Below are positions 33,813 to 41,415 of a DNA stretch of 64,000 nt, one piece after another (position 1 is the stretch's first letter; each line of letters opens with the position of its first letter). The position numbers and the translations under genes were made by a program. The stretch covers positions 7,281,501-7,345,500 of the forward strand of contig NZ_CP031455.1 in NCBI RefSeq assembly GCF_003391135.1. The letters run 5' to 3'. The DNA comes from Streptoverticillium olivoreticuli subsp. olivoreticuli (lineage in GTDB: Bacteria; Actinomycetota; Actinomycetes; Streptomycetales; Streptomycetaceae). Under the pieces are notes generated by a model. It saw only the letters and a list, made by a program, of their open reading frames with translations, was not told the origin of the DNA and made no database searches.

Positions 33813-34063
33813 CCGCCCGGCGCCCCGCGGCGCCCGCCACCCCGCTCCGGTGGCAGCGGTCCCGGTTCTCCGGCAGCGGCGGCGGCCAGGAGTGCCTGGA
33901 GGCGGCCGCCGGACCCGGCGGGCCGCGCTTCCGGGAGAGTGACCGGCCGCGTACCGTGCTGACGCCCGCACCCGGCGCCTGGGCGGCCCTGCTGCGGGCC
34001 GTGAAGTCCGGCGCCCTGGACGGGCACCGGCCCGCCCGGCCTCCGGGCCCGGGAGCTCGATAG
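33809..34063 (+). CDS. DUF397 protein (partner of the upstream XRE regulator)
   Basis: 84 residues from GTG 33809, which overlaps the XRE stop by 4 bp (GTGA). The family pattern is present but divergent: LRWQRSRFSGSGGGQECLEA (about 13-32), FRESDRPRTVLTPAPGAW and LLRAVKSGAL. The usual WRKSSYS is changed to WQRSRFS, and the C-terminus has an extra Pro/Arg-rich tail of about 15 residues. Translation is coupled to the regulator. Confidence 0.8.
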   Translation: MTARRPAAPATPLRWQRSRFSGSGGGQECLEAAAGPGGPRFRESDRPRTVLTPAPGAWAALLRAVKSGALDGHRPARPPGPGAR

Positions 34064-34196
34064 GGTTCGAGGCCTTGACGGGAGTTACCCCGGACAGCTC
34101 AGCTTAGAGTTCATATGTTGTACGGATGGCTGGGCTCCAGTGCTGTGGCCCGGCCGCGGGGCGGCGGTCGTGCCGTACCCGGCGAGGCGGGAGTGA

Positions 34197-35400
34197 ATGG
34201 GCGTGGAGACTCCGGGGTCGCAGTCGTCGCTGCACCGGGCCAACCTGGAGCGGGTCGTGCGTGCCGTGCGCATGGCGGGCTCGCTCACCCAGGCGGAGAT
34301 CGCCCGCGCCACGGGCCTGTCGGCGGCCACGGTCTCCAACATCGTGCGGGAGCTGAAGGACGGCGGCACGGTCGAGGTCACCCCCACCTCCTCCGGCGGG
34401 CGCCGGGCCCGCAGCGTCTCCCTGTCCGGTGACGCCGGGATCGTCGTGGGGGTCGACTTCGGGCACACCCACCTGAGGGTGGCCGTCGGCAACCTCGCGC
34501 ACCGGGTGCTGGCCGAGGACGCCGAGCCGCTGGATGTGGACGCCTCCGCCGCGCAGGGCCTGGACCGGGCCGAGCACCTGGTCAAGCGGCTGATCAAGGA
34601 GGCGGGCATCAACCCCGCCAAGATCGTCGGGGTGGGCCTGGGCGTGCCGGGCCCGATCGACGTCGCCTCCGGCACCCTGGGCTCGACCGCGATCCTGCCG
34701 GGCTGGGCGGGCACCAACCCCCGCGACGACCTCGCGGCCCGGATCGGCGTGCCCGTCTACGTCGACAACGACGCCAACCTCGGCGCCCTCGGCGAGCTGG
34801 TCTGGGGCGCGGGCCGGGGCGCGACCGACCTCGCGTACATCAAGGTCGCCAGCGGCGTGGGCGCCGGCCTGGTGATCAACGGGCAGATCTACCGGGGCCC
34901 GGGCGGCACCGCCGGCGAGATCGGGCACATCACGCTGGACGAGGCGGGCCCGGTCTGCCGGTGCGGCAACCGCGGCTGCCTGGAGACCTTCACCGCGGCC
35001 CGCTATGTGCTGCCCCTGCTCCATTCGGCCCACGGCACCGATCTGACCGTCGCCCGCATGGTGGAGCTCGCGCGCGGGCGACCCGGGCTGCCGACGGGTG
35101 ATCGGGGACGTCGGCCGGCACATCGGCAGCGGCGTGGCCAACCTCTGCAACCTCCTCAACCCCAGCCGTGTCGTGCTCGGCGGCGATCTCGCGGACTCCG
35201 GCGAGCTGGTGCTCGCACCGATCCGGGAATCCGTCTCGCGGTACGCGATCCCCAGCGCCGCACGGCAGTTGGAGGTCGTGCCCGGCGCGCTGGGCGGCCG
35301 GGCCGAGGTGCTGGGCGCGCTGGCGCTCGTCCTGAGCGAGATGGGCGATTCGACGCTGCTGGACGATTCCCGGCCGGCGGACGCCCCGGTGCCGTCCTGA
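34197..35400 (+). pseudogene. rok7B7: ROK-family regulator Rok7B7, frameshifted
   Basis: From ATG 34197 the protein has an N-terminal winged helix (LTQAEIARATGLSAATVSNI, residues 29-48) and a ROK sugar-kinase-like domain, with GVDFGHTHLRVAVG, DNDANLGALGELVWGAGRG, and zinc site GHITLDEAGPVCRCGNRGCL. After MVELAR (35061-35075) the frame is lost: two bases are missing at about 35076 relative to the expected Arg-Glu-Gly-Asp. The true continuation (GDPGCRRVIGDVGRHIGSGV ... MGDSTLLDD) runs in another frame to a stop at 35398-35400. As read, the last ~105 residues are replaced by an arginine-rich unrelated tail. In S. coelicolor Rok7B7 controls xylose use, carbon repression and antibiotics, and lies between ngcEFG and xylFGH as here. 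Sequencing error in this GC-rich stretch is the main alternative to real inactivation. Confidence 0.85.
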
Positions 35401-35455
35401 CGGCCGTCAGCGTTTTCAGACGGCACGCCGCGCACGTATCTTGAGTTCACGCAGA

Positions 35456-35484
35456 TAACGAATGGCATCGTTGCCATCTCGTTA
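35456..35484 (+). promoter_or_regulatory. Nested inverted repeat before xylF (candidate Rok7B7 operator)
   Basis: ATGGCA-TCGT-TGCCAT (35462-35477) is a perfect 6-bp inverted repeat, flanked by TAACGA and TCGTTA, which form an outer repeat with one extra base. It lies about 95 bp before the xylF start. The neighbouring ROK regulator is the likely binder. Confidence 0.5.
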
Positions 35485-35576
35485 AGGATTTACTTCTTGA
35501 CGCCCCCTTGGGGGCCGAGTTGACTTCCAGCCACCTCGGCCGCAACGACGCGGCCTCGTCAGGGAGGTATCTGCAA

Positions 35577-36680
35577 GTGAACACGCATCTGCGGCGTGCT
35601 GCCGTGGCCGTGGCGGCCGTCTCGATGGCAGCGGGTCTCGCCGCCTGTGGCAGCGCCAAGCAAGCCGGTGGCGGGAACAAGAAGGAATCGAAGGGCTCGC
35701 TGACCATCGGCCTCCTTCTGCCGGAGAACCAGACCGCCCGCTACGAGCGGTTCGACAAGCCGCTGATCGAGAAGAAGATCAAGGAACTCGCGGGCACGCA
35801 GACGACGGTCCTCTACGAGAACGCCAAGCAGGACGCGTCGGTCCAGCAGCAGCAGGTCGACACAATGATCACCAAAAAGGTCGACGCGCTGATCGTGGAC
35901 CCGGTGGACGCGAAGTCGATAGCGAGCTCGGTGAAGAAGGCGAACGACAAGGGAATTCCCGTCGTCGCCTACGACCGGCTGGCCGAGGGCCCCATCAAGG
36001 CGTACACCTCCGTGGACAACGAGCGTGTCGGGAAGATCCAGGGCGAATCGCTGCTGAAGGAGCTGGGCGACAACGCCTCCAAGGGCGACATCGTCATGAT
36101 GAACGGTTCCGTCACCGACCCCAACGCCAAGATGTACAAGGACGGCGCCCACTCCGTGCTCGACGGGAAGGTCACGATCGGCAAGGAGTACGACACCAAG
36201 GAGTGGAAGCCGGAGAACGCCAACGAGAACATGAAGGGCGCCATCTCCTCGCTCGGCAAGGACAAGATCGTCGGCATCTACTCCGCCAACGACGGCATGG
36301 CGGGCGGCATCATCACCGCCCTCAAGAGCGCGGGCTTCGACAAGCTGCCGCCGGTGACCGGCCAGGACGCCGAGCTCTCCGCGGTCCAGCGCATCCTGGC
36401 GGACGAGCAGTTCATGAGCGTCTACAAGCCGTACAAGCCCGAGGCCGACGCCGCCGCCGAGATGGCCGTCGCCCTCGCCCAGGGCAAGAAGCTCGACGGC
36501 ATCGCCAAGTCCACCGTGGACAGCGGCTCCGAGAAGAAGATCCCCTCCGTCATCGTCACCCCCTTCGCCCTCACCAAGCCCGACATCGCCCAGTACGTCG
36601 GCAAGGAGGGCTTCTTCAACCTGGACGAGATCTGCACCGCGAAGTACAAGGCGCAGTGCGACAAGGCCGGACTGAAGTAA
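35577..36680 (+). CDS. xylF: Xylose ABC transporter, substrate-binding lipoprotein XylF
   Basis: 367 residues from GTG 35577 with AGGGAGG about 7 bp upstream. Lipoprotein signal with lipobox LAAC (Cys about 25), then a periplasmic-binding-protein fold of the RbsB/XylF family: SLTIGLLLPENQTARYERFD, DALIVDPVDAKSIASSVKKA, GIPVVAYDRL and IVGIYSANDGMAGGIITAL. Binds D-xylose outside the membrane. First gene of xylFGH, downstream of the (frameshifted) rok7B7 regulator. Confidence 0.92.
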   Translation: MNTHLRRAAVAVAAVSMAAGLAACGSAKQAGGGNKKESKGSLTIGLLLPENQTARYERFDKPLIEKKIKELAGTQTTVLYENAKQDASVQQQQVDTMITKKVDALIVDPVDAKSIASSVKKANDKGIPVVAYDRLAEGPIKAYTSVDNERVGKIQGESLLKELGDNASKGDIVMMNGSVTDPNAKMYKDGAHSVLDGKVTIGKEYDTKEWKPENANENMKGAISSLGKDKIVGIYSANDGMAGGIITALKSAGFDKLPPVTGQDAELSAVQRILADEQFMSVYKPYKPEADAAAEMAVALAQGKKLDGIAKSTVDSGSEKKIPSVIVTPFALTKPDIAQYVGKEGFFNLDEICTAKYKAQCDKAGLK

Positions 36681-36724
36681 GCCCCAGCGTCCCGCCGTTG
36701 AAGGCGGTGAAGGAGATGATGAAC

Positions 36725-37528
36725 GTGTCCGCTACGCCCGTGCTGGCGTTGCGCGGGATCTCCAAGCGGTTCGGTGCCGTCCAGGCGCTCACCGATGTGG
36801 AGCTGGAGATCCGTTGCGGTGAGGTGGTCGCCCTGGTCGGTGACAACGGTGCCGGTAAGTCGACTCTGGTCAAGGCCATTGCCGGGGTCGGTCCCGCCGA
36901 CGACGGTGTGATCGAGTGGGAAGGGCGGCCGGTCACCGTCGACCGGCCGCACACCGCCCAGGAGCTGGGTATCGCGACGGTCTACCAGGATCTCGCGCTG
37001 TGCGACAACCTCGATGTCGTCGGCAACCTCTTCCTCGGCCGGGAGATTGTCCGCGCCGGGGTGCTCGACGAGGTCGAGATGGAGCGCCGCGCCCGCGAGC
37101 TGCTCGCCACCCTGTCCATCCGGATCCCCAGTGTCCGTATCCCTGTCGCCTCGCTCTCCGGCGGGCAGCGGCAGACCGTCGCCATCGCCCGCTCGCTGCT
37201 GGGCGAGCCCAAGGTCGTCATCCTCGACGAGCCCACCGCGGCGCTGGGCGTCGAGCAGACCGCGCAGGTCCTCGACCTCGTCGAACGGCTGCGGGAGCGC
37301 GGCCTCGGCGTCATCCTCATCAGCCACAACATGGCCGACGTGCGAGCCGTCGCCGACCGGGTCGCGGTGCTCCGCCTCGGCTGCAACAACGGCACCTTCG
37401 AGGTGCGCGCCACCTCCCAGGAAGAGATCATCTCCGCCATCACCGGTGCCAACGACAACGCTGTCACCCGCCGTGAGGCACGTCGGCAGGGCGAGGGCGA
37501 CAGCGAGACCGCGGAGGGGAACCAGTGA
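36725..37528 (+). CDS. xylG: Xylose ABC transporter ATPase XylG (single-domain)
   Basis: 267 residues from GTG 36725, favoured because GAAGGAG ends 9 bp upstream; ATGs at 36716 and 36719 are too close to that site. One complete ATPase domain: Walker A GDNGAGKST (about 37-45), Q-loop TVYQDLALC, signature LSGGQRQTVAIARSL (about 139), Walker B VVILDEPTAA, and H-loop ISHNM. Unlike E. coli XylG it has a single ATPase domain, the usual form in Streptomyces. Start and stop couple it to xylF (44 bp gap) and xylH (4-bp overlap). Confidence 0.92.
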   Translation: MSATPVLALRGISKRFGAVQALTDVELEIRCGEVVALVGDNGAGKSTLVKAIAGVGPADDGVIEWEGRPVTVDRPHTAQELGIATVYQDLALCDNLDVVGNLFLGREIVRAGVLDEVEMERRARELLATLSIRIPSVRIPVASLSGGQRQTVAIARSLLGEPKVVILDEPTAALGVEQTAQVLDLVERLRERGLGVILISHNMADVRAVADRVAVLRLGCNNGTFEVRATSQEEIISAITGANDNAVTRREARRQGEGDSETAEGNQ

Positions 37529-38820
37529 GCACGAATCCGTCCGAGTCCCGGGGCACCGAGCCCGCCGACGGCAACGGCCAGGCACCCGCCGAGGGCGCCG
37601 TCACCGCCGTCGACCCCCGCCTGCTGGTCAGGCAGGAAGGTTTCGCCGGCTACTGGAGCGAGTTCGGCCGCAAGCTGCGCAGCGGTGAGCTGGGCTCGCT
37701 GCCCGTGGTGGTCGGGCTGATCATCATCGCCATCGTCTTCCAGCTCCGGGACTCGGCCTTCCTGGGCGCGGAGAACCTCTCCAACCTCTTCGTCACCGCG
37801 GCCGGTACGGGTCTGATCGCGGTCGGCATCGTCTTCGTCCTGATCCTCGGCGAGATCGACCTGTCCGTGGGCTCCGTGAGCGGTCTGGCCGCCGCCGTGT
37901 TCGCCGTGCTCAACGTGAACCACGGCATGCCCGAATGGCTCGCGTTGGTGCTCGCGATCCTCTCGGGCGCGGTGATCGGCGCGCTGCACGGCTTCTTCTT
38001 CGCCCGGATCGGCGTGCCCGCGTTCGTGGTGACCCTGGCCGGCCTGCTCGGCTGGAACGGCCTGATGCTCCAGGTGCTCGGCTCCAACGGCACCATCAAC
38101 CTCGACGACACCGGGCTCGTCGCCGACCTCACCAACCACTACTTCACCGACATCTCCGCGGCCTACGGCCTGGCGACCCTGAGCGTGGCCGCGTTCTTCC
38201 TGCTGTCCTTCCGCGACAGCAGGCGCCGCGAGGCGGCGGGCGTCCCCAGCAGGCCGCTCAGCGAGATCGTCCTGCGCACGGTGGCGCTGGCGGTGCCCGC
38301 CTATGTGGTGGCCTGGCTGTTCAACCAGTACAAGGGCCTGCCGCTGGCCGTGGTGATCTTCCTCGGGGTCGTGGTCGCCCTCGACTTCGTGCTGCGCCGC
38401 ACCTCGTACGGGCGCAAGATCTTCGCGCTCGGCGGCAGCGTCGAGGCGGCCCGCCGGGCGGGCATCAATGTCTCGGCGATCCGCATCTCGGTCTTCGCGC
38501 TCTCCGGGACGATGGCGGCGCTCGGCGGGATGTTCCTGGCCTCGCAGATCAATGCCGCGAACCAGTCCTCCGGGGCGGGCAGCCTGCTGATGAACGCCAT
38601 CGCGGCGGCCGTCATCGGCGGCACGAGCCTCTTCGGCGGCCGGGGCAAGACGTGGTCCGCCCTGTTGGGCGTCCTCGTCATCCAGTCCATCGCGTCGGGG
38701 ATGGCGCTGCTGGGGATCGCGTCGGCGGTCCAGTACATGATCACCGGTGCGGTGCTGCTGGCCGCGGTCGTGATCGACTCGGTGTCGCGCCGCACGCAGC
38801 GCAGCGCGGGGCGCGCGTAG
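37525..38820 (+). CDS. xylH: Xylose ABC transporter permease XylH
   Basis: 431 residues from GTG 37525, overlapping the xylG stop. Hydrophilic N-terminal tail (about 1-50), then about ten membrane segments of the BPD_transp_2 (RbsC/XylH) family, with signatures ILGEIDLSVGSVSGLAAAVF, GVPAFVVTLAGLLGWNGLML and GGTSLFGGRGKTWSALLGVL. Forms the xylose channel with XylF and XylG. Confidence 0.93.
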   Translation: MSTNPSESRGTEPADGNGQAPAEGAVTAVDPRLLVRQEGFAGYWSEFGRKLRSGELGSLPVVVGLIIIAIVFQLRDSAFLGAENLSNLFVTAAGTGLIAVGIVFVLILGEIDLSVGSVSGLAAAVFAVLNVNHGMPEWLALVLAILSGAVIGALHGFFFARIGVPAFVVTLAGLLGWNGLMLQVLGSNGTINLDDTGLVADLTNHYFTDISAAYGLATLSVAAFFLLSFRDSRRREAAGVPSRPLSEIVLRTVALAVPAYVVAWLFNQYKGLPLAVVIFLGVVVALDFVLRRTSYGRKIFALGGSVEAARRAGINVSAIRISVFALSGTMAALGGMFLASQINAANQSSGAGSLLMNAIAAAVIGGTSLFGGRGKTWSALLGVLVIQSIASGMALLGIASAVQYMITGAVLLAAVVIDSVSRRTQRSAGRA

Positions 38821-38854
38821 CGCGATGGGTGCCCCGAAGTGGGGTGCGGCTTCT

Positions 38855-38904
38855 GTCCTCAATCGCCGGACGGGCTGAATTCAGCCCGTCCGGCGATTGA
38901 GGAC
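38855..38904. repeat. Perfect 50-bp palindrome, dispersed Streptomyces intergenic repeat
   Basis: Two 25-base arms with no spacer, centred on GAATTC at 38877-38882; each arm contains CGCCGGACGGGCTG. The sequence that follows (GGTCCGGGGC...GGGAAGGGGCGGG) reappears near 61920-61965, after a related but less perfect palindrome. Located between xylH and the converging S53 peptidase gene. Confidence 0.85.
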
Positions 38905-38936
38905 CGGGGTCCGGGGCGGAGCCCTGGTTTCGGGAA

Positions 38937-38965
38937 GGGGCGGGATCGGGGAAAGATCCCGCCCC
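38937..38965. terminator. Terminator between xylH and the S53 peptidase gene
   Basis: GGGGCGGGATC / GATCCCGCCCC, a perfect 11-bp stem with a 7-base loop, 8 bp after the peptidase stop codon (read on the minus strand). Serves the peptidase gene and probably xylH as well. Confidence 0.75.
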
Positions 38966-38972
38966 ACCCTCC

Positions 38973-40976
38973 TCAGCTCACATTCACCGCCGTGTCATCG
39001 ATGACGAAATCCGTCGCGAGCGACGAGTCCTCCGTGCCGGTGAAGGTGAACGTCACCGTCTTGCCCGCGTACGCGGAGACGTCGAAGGACTTCTGCGCAT
39101 AGCCACTGCCGCTGTCGAGGTTCGACCAGCTGCCCAGCTTCGCCGTCCCCGCCTGCAGCGTCAGCGTGTCGTAGGCCGTGCTCCCCGTCTCCTTCGTGTC
39201 GACGTGCAGCCAGAAGCTGAGCTTGGCGTGGCAGCCCGCCGGGATGGTCACGGTCTGCGCGAGCGTGTCGGTGTGGGCGCTGCCGTAGCCGTCGAGCCAG
39301 GCCTTCCAGGAGCCGGAGTGCGCGGGCTGTGACGCGCTGTTGTCGATCACGCCCGAGGTGGCGCTCCACGGCGCGGCCGTACCGGTCTCGAAGCCCGCGT
39401 TGCCCAGCAGCTGGGCCGCTGTGCAGCCGCCGCCCGTCGCGTTGACGGTCCAGGCGAAGGACGCGCTCCCGGTGGCCTTGGTGCTGTCCTGGGCGGTCAC
39501 CGTGACGTTCGACGTGCCGGGGGTGGTCGGCGTGCCGCTGATGACGCCGGTCCTCGCGTCGATCGACAGCCCGGCGGGCAGCCCGGTGGCGCTGTAGGCG
39601 AGGGACTGGGCGGCGTCGGAGTCGGTGGCCCTGACCGGCAGGGAGACGGCCGTGCCGACCGTGCCGGTCTGGTCGCCGGGGCTGCTCACCGAGACGGTGT
39701 TGCCACCGGTCGAGGAGGAGACGAAGGCGCCGGTGCCGTTGGGGGTGCCGAGTCCGGTCGGGCCGTCGTAGCCGGTGCCCGCGGTGCACAGGTAGGACGG
39801 GCTGCAGCTGCCGTTGGCGCCGCTGGTGACGTCGTTGAGCGCGGAGGCGTGCGCGTAGGGGTACGAGGCCGGGTAGCTGCCCGCGGCGGGCGTGCCCGCG
39901 AGGGCGTAGACCGCGGCGATGATGGGCGAGGAGGCGCTGGTGCCGCCGTAGATGTTCCAGCCGCCCGCCTGGTACGTGTCGTAGACCGCGAGCCCGGTGG
40001 CGGGGTCGGCGACGGCCGAGACGTCCGCGACGGTCCGCTTCGCGCAGCCGGTGTCGTGCTGCCAGGCGGGCTTGTCGTCGTAGGCGGAGCAGCCGGAACC
40101 GGCGCCCTGGCCGCCCGCGCTCGATCCCCACACCGATTCGGTCCAGCCGCGCGCGGTGCCCGACCGGCTGAGCGAGGTGCCGCCCACCGCGGTCACGAAC
40201 CGCGAGGCCGCGGGGTACTCGACGCCGTAGCCGCTGTCGCCGGAGCTGACGGTGATCGCGACGCCGGGGTGGTCGAAGTAGGAGGAGTCGGATGTCGGGT
40301 CGGTCGCGTCCTCGTTGCCGCCGTAGCTGTTGGAGACGTATTTGGCGCCCATGGTCACGGCGCGGTTCACCGCGGCGCCGAGGTCGTCCATGCTCGCGCT
40401 GTTCGCCTCGACCAGCAGGATGTGGCACTGCGGGCAGACGGCGCTGACCATGTCGACGTCGAGCGAGATCTCCCCGGCCCAGCCGGAGTCGGCCGTCGGG
40501 TAGGAGGTTCCGCCGTTCTGGTCGGCCTTCTTGAAGCAGCCGTTGGCGGTGGTGCACGCGGGCAGGCCGTACTGCGAGCGGTAGGTGGCCAGGTCCGCTT
40601 CCGCGTTGGGGTCGTCGTAGGCGTCGACGACGGCCACGGTGGTGCCGGAGCCCGCGCCGGCCGGCAGGGCGTACGCGCTGCGGAGGTCGCCCGGGCCGTA
40701 GCCGGAGGGCGTGATGTCCGCCGCGATGCCCCGGTGCTGCCGGACGTCCGTACGGGCCAGGGCGAGGCAGGCCATCCTGCCGGGCGCGGTGGCCTGGGAA
40801 CAGAGCCGCTTGGTGTGGGCGGCGGTGGCGGTGTGCGGGGCCGCGGTGGCGGCCGGGGAGGCGGCTATCAGGCCGCCGGTGACGAGTGCCGCGAGCGAGA
40901 GCAGCGCGGTGGTGGCACGGCCCGCCGGCCGTCTGGAGCGGAAGGATCTCTTCGTCTGCCGTCTCTTGGCTTGCAC
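38973..40976 (-). CDS. Secreted S53 (sedolisin-type) serine-carboxyl peptidase with C-terminal accessory domains
   Basis: 667 residues from GTG 40976, chosen for GGAGGG 7 bp upstream. Sec signal (about 1-45, ending ATAAP). The catalytic domain (about 85-400) has the sedolisin Glu and Asp in WAGEISLDVDMV, the oxyanion Asp in SSGDSGYG, and the nucleophile Ser in GGTSASSPIIAAVYAL. Then an Ig-like putative domain (TGLPAGLSIDARTGVISGTP) and a C-terminal beta-sandwich of the carbohydrate-binding/proprotein-convertase type (LLGNAGFETGTAAPWSATSG). The usual long Pro-kumamolisin propeptide is missing: only about 45 residues, with two cysteines, separate signal and catalytic domain. Extracellular protein degradation is the likely role. 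Confidence 0.88.
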   Translation of the reverse strand: MQAKRRQTKRSFRSRRPAGRATTALLSLAALVTGGLIAASPAATAAPHTATAAHTKRLCSQATAPGRMACLALARTDVRQHRGIAADITPSGYGPGDLRSAYALPAGAGSGTTVAVVDAYDDPNAEADLATYRSQYGLPACTTANGCFKKADQNGGTSYPTADSGWAGEISLDVDMVSAVCPQCHILLVEANSASMDDLGAAVNRAVTMGAKYVSNSYGGNEDATDPTSDSSYFDHPGVAITVSSGDSGYGVEYPAASRFVTAVGGTSLSRSGTARGWTESVWGSSAGGQGAGSGCSAYDDKPAWQHDTGCAKRTVADVSAVADPATGLAVYDTYQAGGWNIYGGTSASSPIIAAVYALAGTPAAGSYPASYPYAHASALNDVTSGANGSCSPSYLCTAGTGYDGPTGLGTPNGTGAFVSSSTGGNTVSVSSPGDQTGTVGTAVSLPVRATDSDAAQSLAYSATGLPAGLSIDARTGVISGTPTTPGTSNVTVTAQDSTKATGSASFAWTVNATGGGCTAAQLLGNAGFETGTAAPWSATSGVIDNSASQPAHSGSWKAWLDGYGSAHTDTLAQTVTIPAGCHAKLSFWLHVDTKETGSTAYDTLTLQAGTAKLGSWSNLDSGSGYAQKSFDVSAYAGKTVTFTFTGTEDSSLATDFVIDDTAVNVS

Positions 40977-41415
40977 GGAACAGCCCTCCATGGGGGGTCG
41001 GATGTCGCCCGTGAACGGAAGAGGCCGAGGAGGTGCCGACGAGGTCGCCGATTCCATGGGAAATGTCGAGTGCATGACAAATCCCCCCTCGGAAAAACGC
41101 CACCCCGGTGGGTGGTGGCACGCGTCGAACGTAGCGACGCCCGTTCCCAAGGAACAACCGAGCGAACAGCAAAGGCTTCCTATCGGCGGTATCGGCCCGC
41201 CGCCGTGCCGCCACGGGGCGGAAAGGGGCCGATAGGGCGGAATCCCTTGATCCGGTCGCTTGTCCCCGGCCGTCTTTTCGGGCGGTTTGTGACCTTGCTA
41301 CGCCGATCGCGTGACTTAGCTCGCACCACCCGTTCACCGCCATCGCGGGCGGAACATTAGACTCGACAGACCGGCAAGCTCGACAGGCTCGTACAGCTCG
41401 ATGAAGGAGGCACGG
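40977..41415. other. Divergent promoter region of the S53 peptidase and dxs genes
   Basis: About 440 bp without a credible gene. It contains CCTATCGGC at 41179-41187 and its inverse GCCGATAGG at 41228-41236, which could fold into a 9-bp stem with a 40-base GC-rich loop, and a possible -10 TAGACT near 41359 for dxs. Nothing else was recognised. Confidence 0.5.

Noticed and set aside
35098..35400. Independent 100-residue gene after the ROK regulator
   Set aside because: It is the out-of-frame C-terminus of the same ROK protein, produced by the frameshift at about 35076.
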